A DNA stretch of 7,568 nt from Candidatus Aminicenantota bacterium (GTDB lineage: Bacteria; Acidobacteriota; Aminicenantia; Aminicenantales; Aminicenantaceae): positions 1 through 7,568 of the forward strand of contig JAUWYH010000070.1 in NCBI GenBank assembly GCA_030615975.1, given 5' to 3'. The position numbers and the translations under genes are program-made. Of the stretch, positions 5,629-7,568 are shown piece after piece; within the stretch, counting starts at the first letter, position 1; each line of letters begins with the position of its first letter. Below the pieces are notes generated by a model that saw only the letters and a list, made by a program, of their open reading frames with translations, was not told the DNA's origin and made no database searches.

Positions 5629-7359
5629 TTACTCCTCCGAATCTCTTACTGTCTCTCTCAAAATCTCCTCAACAGAAACAATTCCTTTTTTTATCTTAGC
5701 CAATCCGCTTTGACGCAATGTAATCATGCCTTGCTCCATAGCTTTCTTTTTTATCTGGTAGGATTGATCTCTTCTTAAAATAAGATCTTTTATCTCCTCT
5801 GTGATTTCCATCACTTCAAAAATCCCGATCCTCCCCTTATATCCGGTGTTATGACAAAGACTACATCCTTTGGACTTATAGACTGTCCCATTCTTAGATT
5901 CATCTTGAGAAAAGCCTATATCAACAAGAGCTTCATAAGACAATTTGTGCTGGACGCGACATTTTTGGCATAGCCGTCTCACTAGCCTTTGAGCTACAAT
6001 CAAAACAACAGAATCTGCGATTAAATAAGGCTCCACATTCATGTTTATAAGCCTGGTGACTGTAGCTGCTGCATCATTTGTATGCAATGTAGAAAAAACC
6101 AAATGCCCGGTCATGGCAGCTTTAATAGACGTATCTACAGTTTCATAATCCCTCATCTCACCAACCAGCATGATATCAGGATCTTGACGCAAAAAGCTTC
6201 TCAGAGAGGCAGAAAAGCTCAAGCCAATTTCATCTCTGATGTTGACTTGATTTATCCCTGGGATATAAAACTCCACCGGATCTTCCGCTGTTATAATATT
6301 TTTTTCCATGGAATTAAGTGTAGAAATCGCCGAATACAGAGTATTTGTTTTTCCACTTCCCGTTGGCCCAGTGACTAAAATGATCCCCCAGGGTTTGGTA
6401 ATAGCCTGTTTAAAAACCTCAAGGGGTTGTTTCTCAAAGCCTAATTTCGTGAGATCCAACTTCAACATCTCTTTGTCAAGGAGACGGACGACAAGTTTTT
6501 CTCCACAAACAGTTGGGATGGTCGATACTCTCATATCTATTTCTTTCCGGCTTCCACTTTCTAGTTTTATTTTCATTTTCATCTGTCCATCCTGGGGCAA
6601 CCTCTTCTCGGTAATATCCATGTTCGAGAGTATTTTCACCCGGGATACAACAGGATTTTTGAATTTCATAGAAAGGTTCATCATCTCATAGAGACTACCG
6701 TCGAGGCGATATCTCACTCGAAAGGACCGTTTATAAGGCTCAAAATGGACATCGCTAGCTCCTTTCTTAATAGCATCAATGAATATTGTATTTACAAGGG
6801 TGATGATGGGTGCTTCTTCAGTTGAGAGAACTAACTCTTCTATATCGTAGTCCTCTTCTTCTTCGATGACATTTACAGTAGTCTCTTCCGCTTGTTCAAT
6901 CTCATCAAGTATTTTCTTTACTCTCAATGAATCAGAAGAGCCATAATATTTACTTATGGCGTTCATGATCCCTGAGCCAGAAGTGATAACAGGCTGGATG
7001 CTTAGACCTGTTCGAAACCTGATGTCCTCGATTATTTCCAAATCCGTTGGATCAACCATAGCCAACGTCAAAAAAGATTGAATTCGATGAATAGGCATGA
7101 TCATATATTTTTTTGCAGTTTCAACAGGAATAAGGTTGATGACGTTTGCGTAAATTTCAAATTGATTGAGGTCTATATATGGATAGCCTAATTGACGGCT
7201 TAAGGCCTTGGCTATTTCCTCTTCTGAAATGAAACCAAGATTTACCATAGCAGTCCATACAGAAACGTCATTCTTCTTTTGGTACTCAAGGGCAGATTTT
7301 AACTGATCTGCAGACAAAACTTTTTCTCGCAAAAGAAGTTCACCAAGATTTGATCTCAT
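5629..7359 (-). CDS. pilB: Type IV pilus assembly (extension) ATPase PilB
   Basis: Hexameric GspE/PilB-family ATPase that drives pilin polymerisation, 576 aa, normal length. The N-terminal domain (about 1-140) is MshEN-like: two 24-residue motifs (4-27 and 33-56) separated by 5 residues. An acidic linker (164-182) follows, then the N2 domain with ASDVHFEPY (201-209). The motor domain has Walker A GPTGSGKT (331-338), an Asp box around ITAEDPVEF (356-364), Walker B DPDIMLVGEMRD (393-404) and a His box GHLVFSTLHTNDA (418-430). A zinc-binding tetracysteine (C464-x2-C467 and C499-x2-C502) marks it as an assembly rather than a retraction ATPase. The ATG at 7359 has GAGGAA 5 nt upstream. It is the first gene of the visible operon. 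A GspE (type II secretion) role is possible from sequence alone, but neighbouring pilT and pilS-pilR argue for pili. Confidence 0.95.
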   Translation of the reverse strand: MRSNLGELLLREKVLSADQLKSALEYQKKNDVSVWTAMVNLGFISEEEIAKALSRQLGYPYIDLNQFEIYANVINLIPVETAKKYMIMPIHRIQSFLTLAMVDPTDLEIIEDIRFRTGLSIQPVITSGSGIMNAISKYYGSSDSLRVKKILDEIEQAEETTVNVIEEEEDYDIEELVLSTEEAPIITLVNTIFIDAIKKGASDVHFEPYKRSFRVRYRLDGSLYEMMNLSMKFKNPVVSRVKILSNMDITEKRLPQDGQMKMKIKLESGSRKEIDMRVSTIPTVCGEKLVVRLLDKEMLKLDLTKLGFEKQPLEVFKQAITKPWGIILVTGPTGSGKTNTLYSAISTLNSMEKNIITAEDPVEFYIPGINQVNIRDEIGLSFSASLRSFLRQDPDIMLVGEMRDYETVDTSIKAAMTGHLVFSTLHTNDAAATVTRLINMNVEPYLIADSVVLIVAQRLVRRLCQKCRVQHKLSYEALVDIGFSQDESKNGTVYKSKGCSLCHNTGYKGRIGIFEVMEITEEIKDLILRRDQSYQIKKKAMEQGMITLRQSGLAKIKKGIVSVEEILRETVRDSEE

Positions 7360-7394
7360 GCTTTTTCCTCTTTGTGTTCATCAGGAAATAATTT

Positions 7395-7406
7395 GACAAA
7401 TTTTGT
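7395..7406 (-). repeat. 12-bp copy of the putative PilR-site core, upstream of pilB
   Basis: The minus strand here reads ACAAAATTTGTC, identical to plus-strand 556-567 in the proposed PilR activating sequence. It lies 36 nt before the pilB ATG and is nearly palindromic. No sigma-54 element is visible next to it, so if it is a binding site it may act differently from the pilA one, for example by repression or autoregulation. It could be chance, given the AT-rich composition. Confidence 0.35.
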
Positions 7407-7422
7407 AAACCTCAATAAAACA

Positions 7423-7450
7423 TATATAAAAGACGCCCTCTCCATTTAAA
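7423..7450 (-). promoter_or_regulatory. Weak sigma-70-like promoter candidate for the pilB operon
   Basis: On the minus strand TTTAAA (7450-7445) and TATATA (7428-7423) are separated by 16 nt, each matching four of six consensus bases. A start near 7416 would give a leader of about 57 nt to the pilB ATG. The 12-bp element at 7395-7406 would then lie just downstream of the start. The match is modest in AT-rich DNA, and the operon could instead be read from further upstream. Confidence 0.3.
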
Positions 7451-7513
7451 TTTTCTCTTTTTTTCAATAAAATTTTTCCGCCTGGCACAGCTACTATTCA
7501 TCTTTCAACAAAC

Positions 7514-7534
7514 AGGGCAAAACGACATTACCCT
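7514..7534 (-). terminator. Possible weak terminator hairpin upstream of pilB
   Basis: The minus-strand RNA would pair AGGGUAA (7534-7528) with UUGCCCU (7520-7514), seven pairs including one G-U, around a 7-nt loop. A loosely U-rich GUUUGUUG follows. It comes directly after stop codons in two minus-strand frames (7539-7537 and 7535-7533), so it may end an upstream gene lying mostly outside the window. The short stem and broken U-tract make this tentative. Confidence 0.25.
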
Positions 7535-7568
7535 ATTTACCACTTAATGAACTTAACTTCTCTATGAC

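Noticed and set aside
6082..6691. Plus-strand open frames of 98 and 127 codons opposite pilB
   Set aside because: They overlap each other and lie opposite the conserved Walker and His-box region; there is no recognisable domain or start signal.
7483..7488. TGGCAC on the plus strand, a possible sigma-54 -24 half
   Set aside because: No GC lies 10 nt after the GG (the bases are AT), and no gene follows on the plus strand.
7537..7568. Tail of an upstream minus-strand gene entering from the right edge
   Set aside because: Two frames are open for 9-11 codons before stops at 7539-7537 and 7535-7533; this is far too short to choose a frame or name a product.
1..7568. CRISPR arrays, insertion sequences, tRNA or rRNA genes, phage or defence genes
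   Set aside because: No regularly spaced repeats, transposase motifs, terminal inverted repeats or RNA gene signatures were seen; the window is occupied by the pil cluster.

Overview
The window is an almost complete type IV pilus (T4P) motor and regulation cluster, all on the minus strand. In transcription order it reads pilB (7359-5629), pilT (5626-4508), pilC (4496-3294), pilS (3271-1994), pilR (1961-528), then a prepilin gene, pilA (369 to the left edge, cut there). No real gene is seen on the plus strand. The order pilB-pilT-pilC-pilS-pilR-pilA is the one known from Myxococcus- and Geobacter-like bacteria. The DNA is AT-rich, with many AGA/AAA codons. This fits a diderm bacterium with a sigma-54-controlled pilin, perhaps a low-GC member of the Desulfobacterota, Acidobacteriota, Aminicenantes or Nitrospirota-type lineages. 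The sequence alone does not settle the phylum.

The first five genes are tightly packed, with gaps of 2, 11, 22 and 32 nt in transcription order. Several Shine-Dalgarno sequences lie at or in the end of the preceding gene, so they look like one transcript. PilB is the extension ATPase, PilT the retraction ATPase and PilC the inner-membrane platform. PilS is a six-helix membrane sensor kinase and PilR its NtrC-type response regulator.

The pilin gene is separated from pilR by 158 nt and appears to have its own promoter. A near-consensus sigma-54 -24/-12 element (446-460, minus strand) lies about 65 nt before a strong ribosome site. About 100-133 bp upstream of the predicted start, inside the last codons of pilR, sits a cluster of four TGTC/GACA half-sites. 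They alternate in orientation and are spaced 10, 11 and 10 bp. This looks like the PilR activator site, giving a closed circuit: PilS senses, PilR binds DNA in its own 3' end, and sigma-54 polymerase transcribes pilA.

The 209 nt upstream of pilB (7360-7568) contain no convincing gene. They hold a weak sigma-70-like promoter candidate, a possible weak terminator hairpin, and a 12-bp copy of the core of the putative PilR site.

I found no wholly new system. The main points of interest are the regulatory architecture of pilA, the shared 12-mer before pilB, a PAS-less PilS, a PilB N-terminal domain that matches the c-di-GMP-binding MshEN pattern with one altered half, and a cysteine-containing P-loop in PilT.
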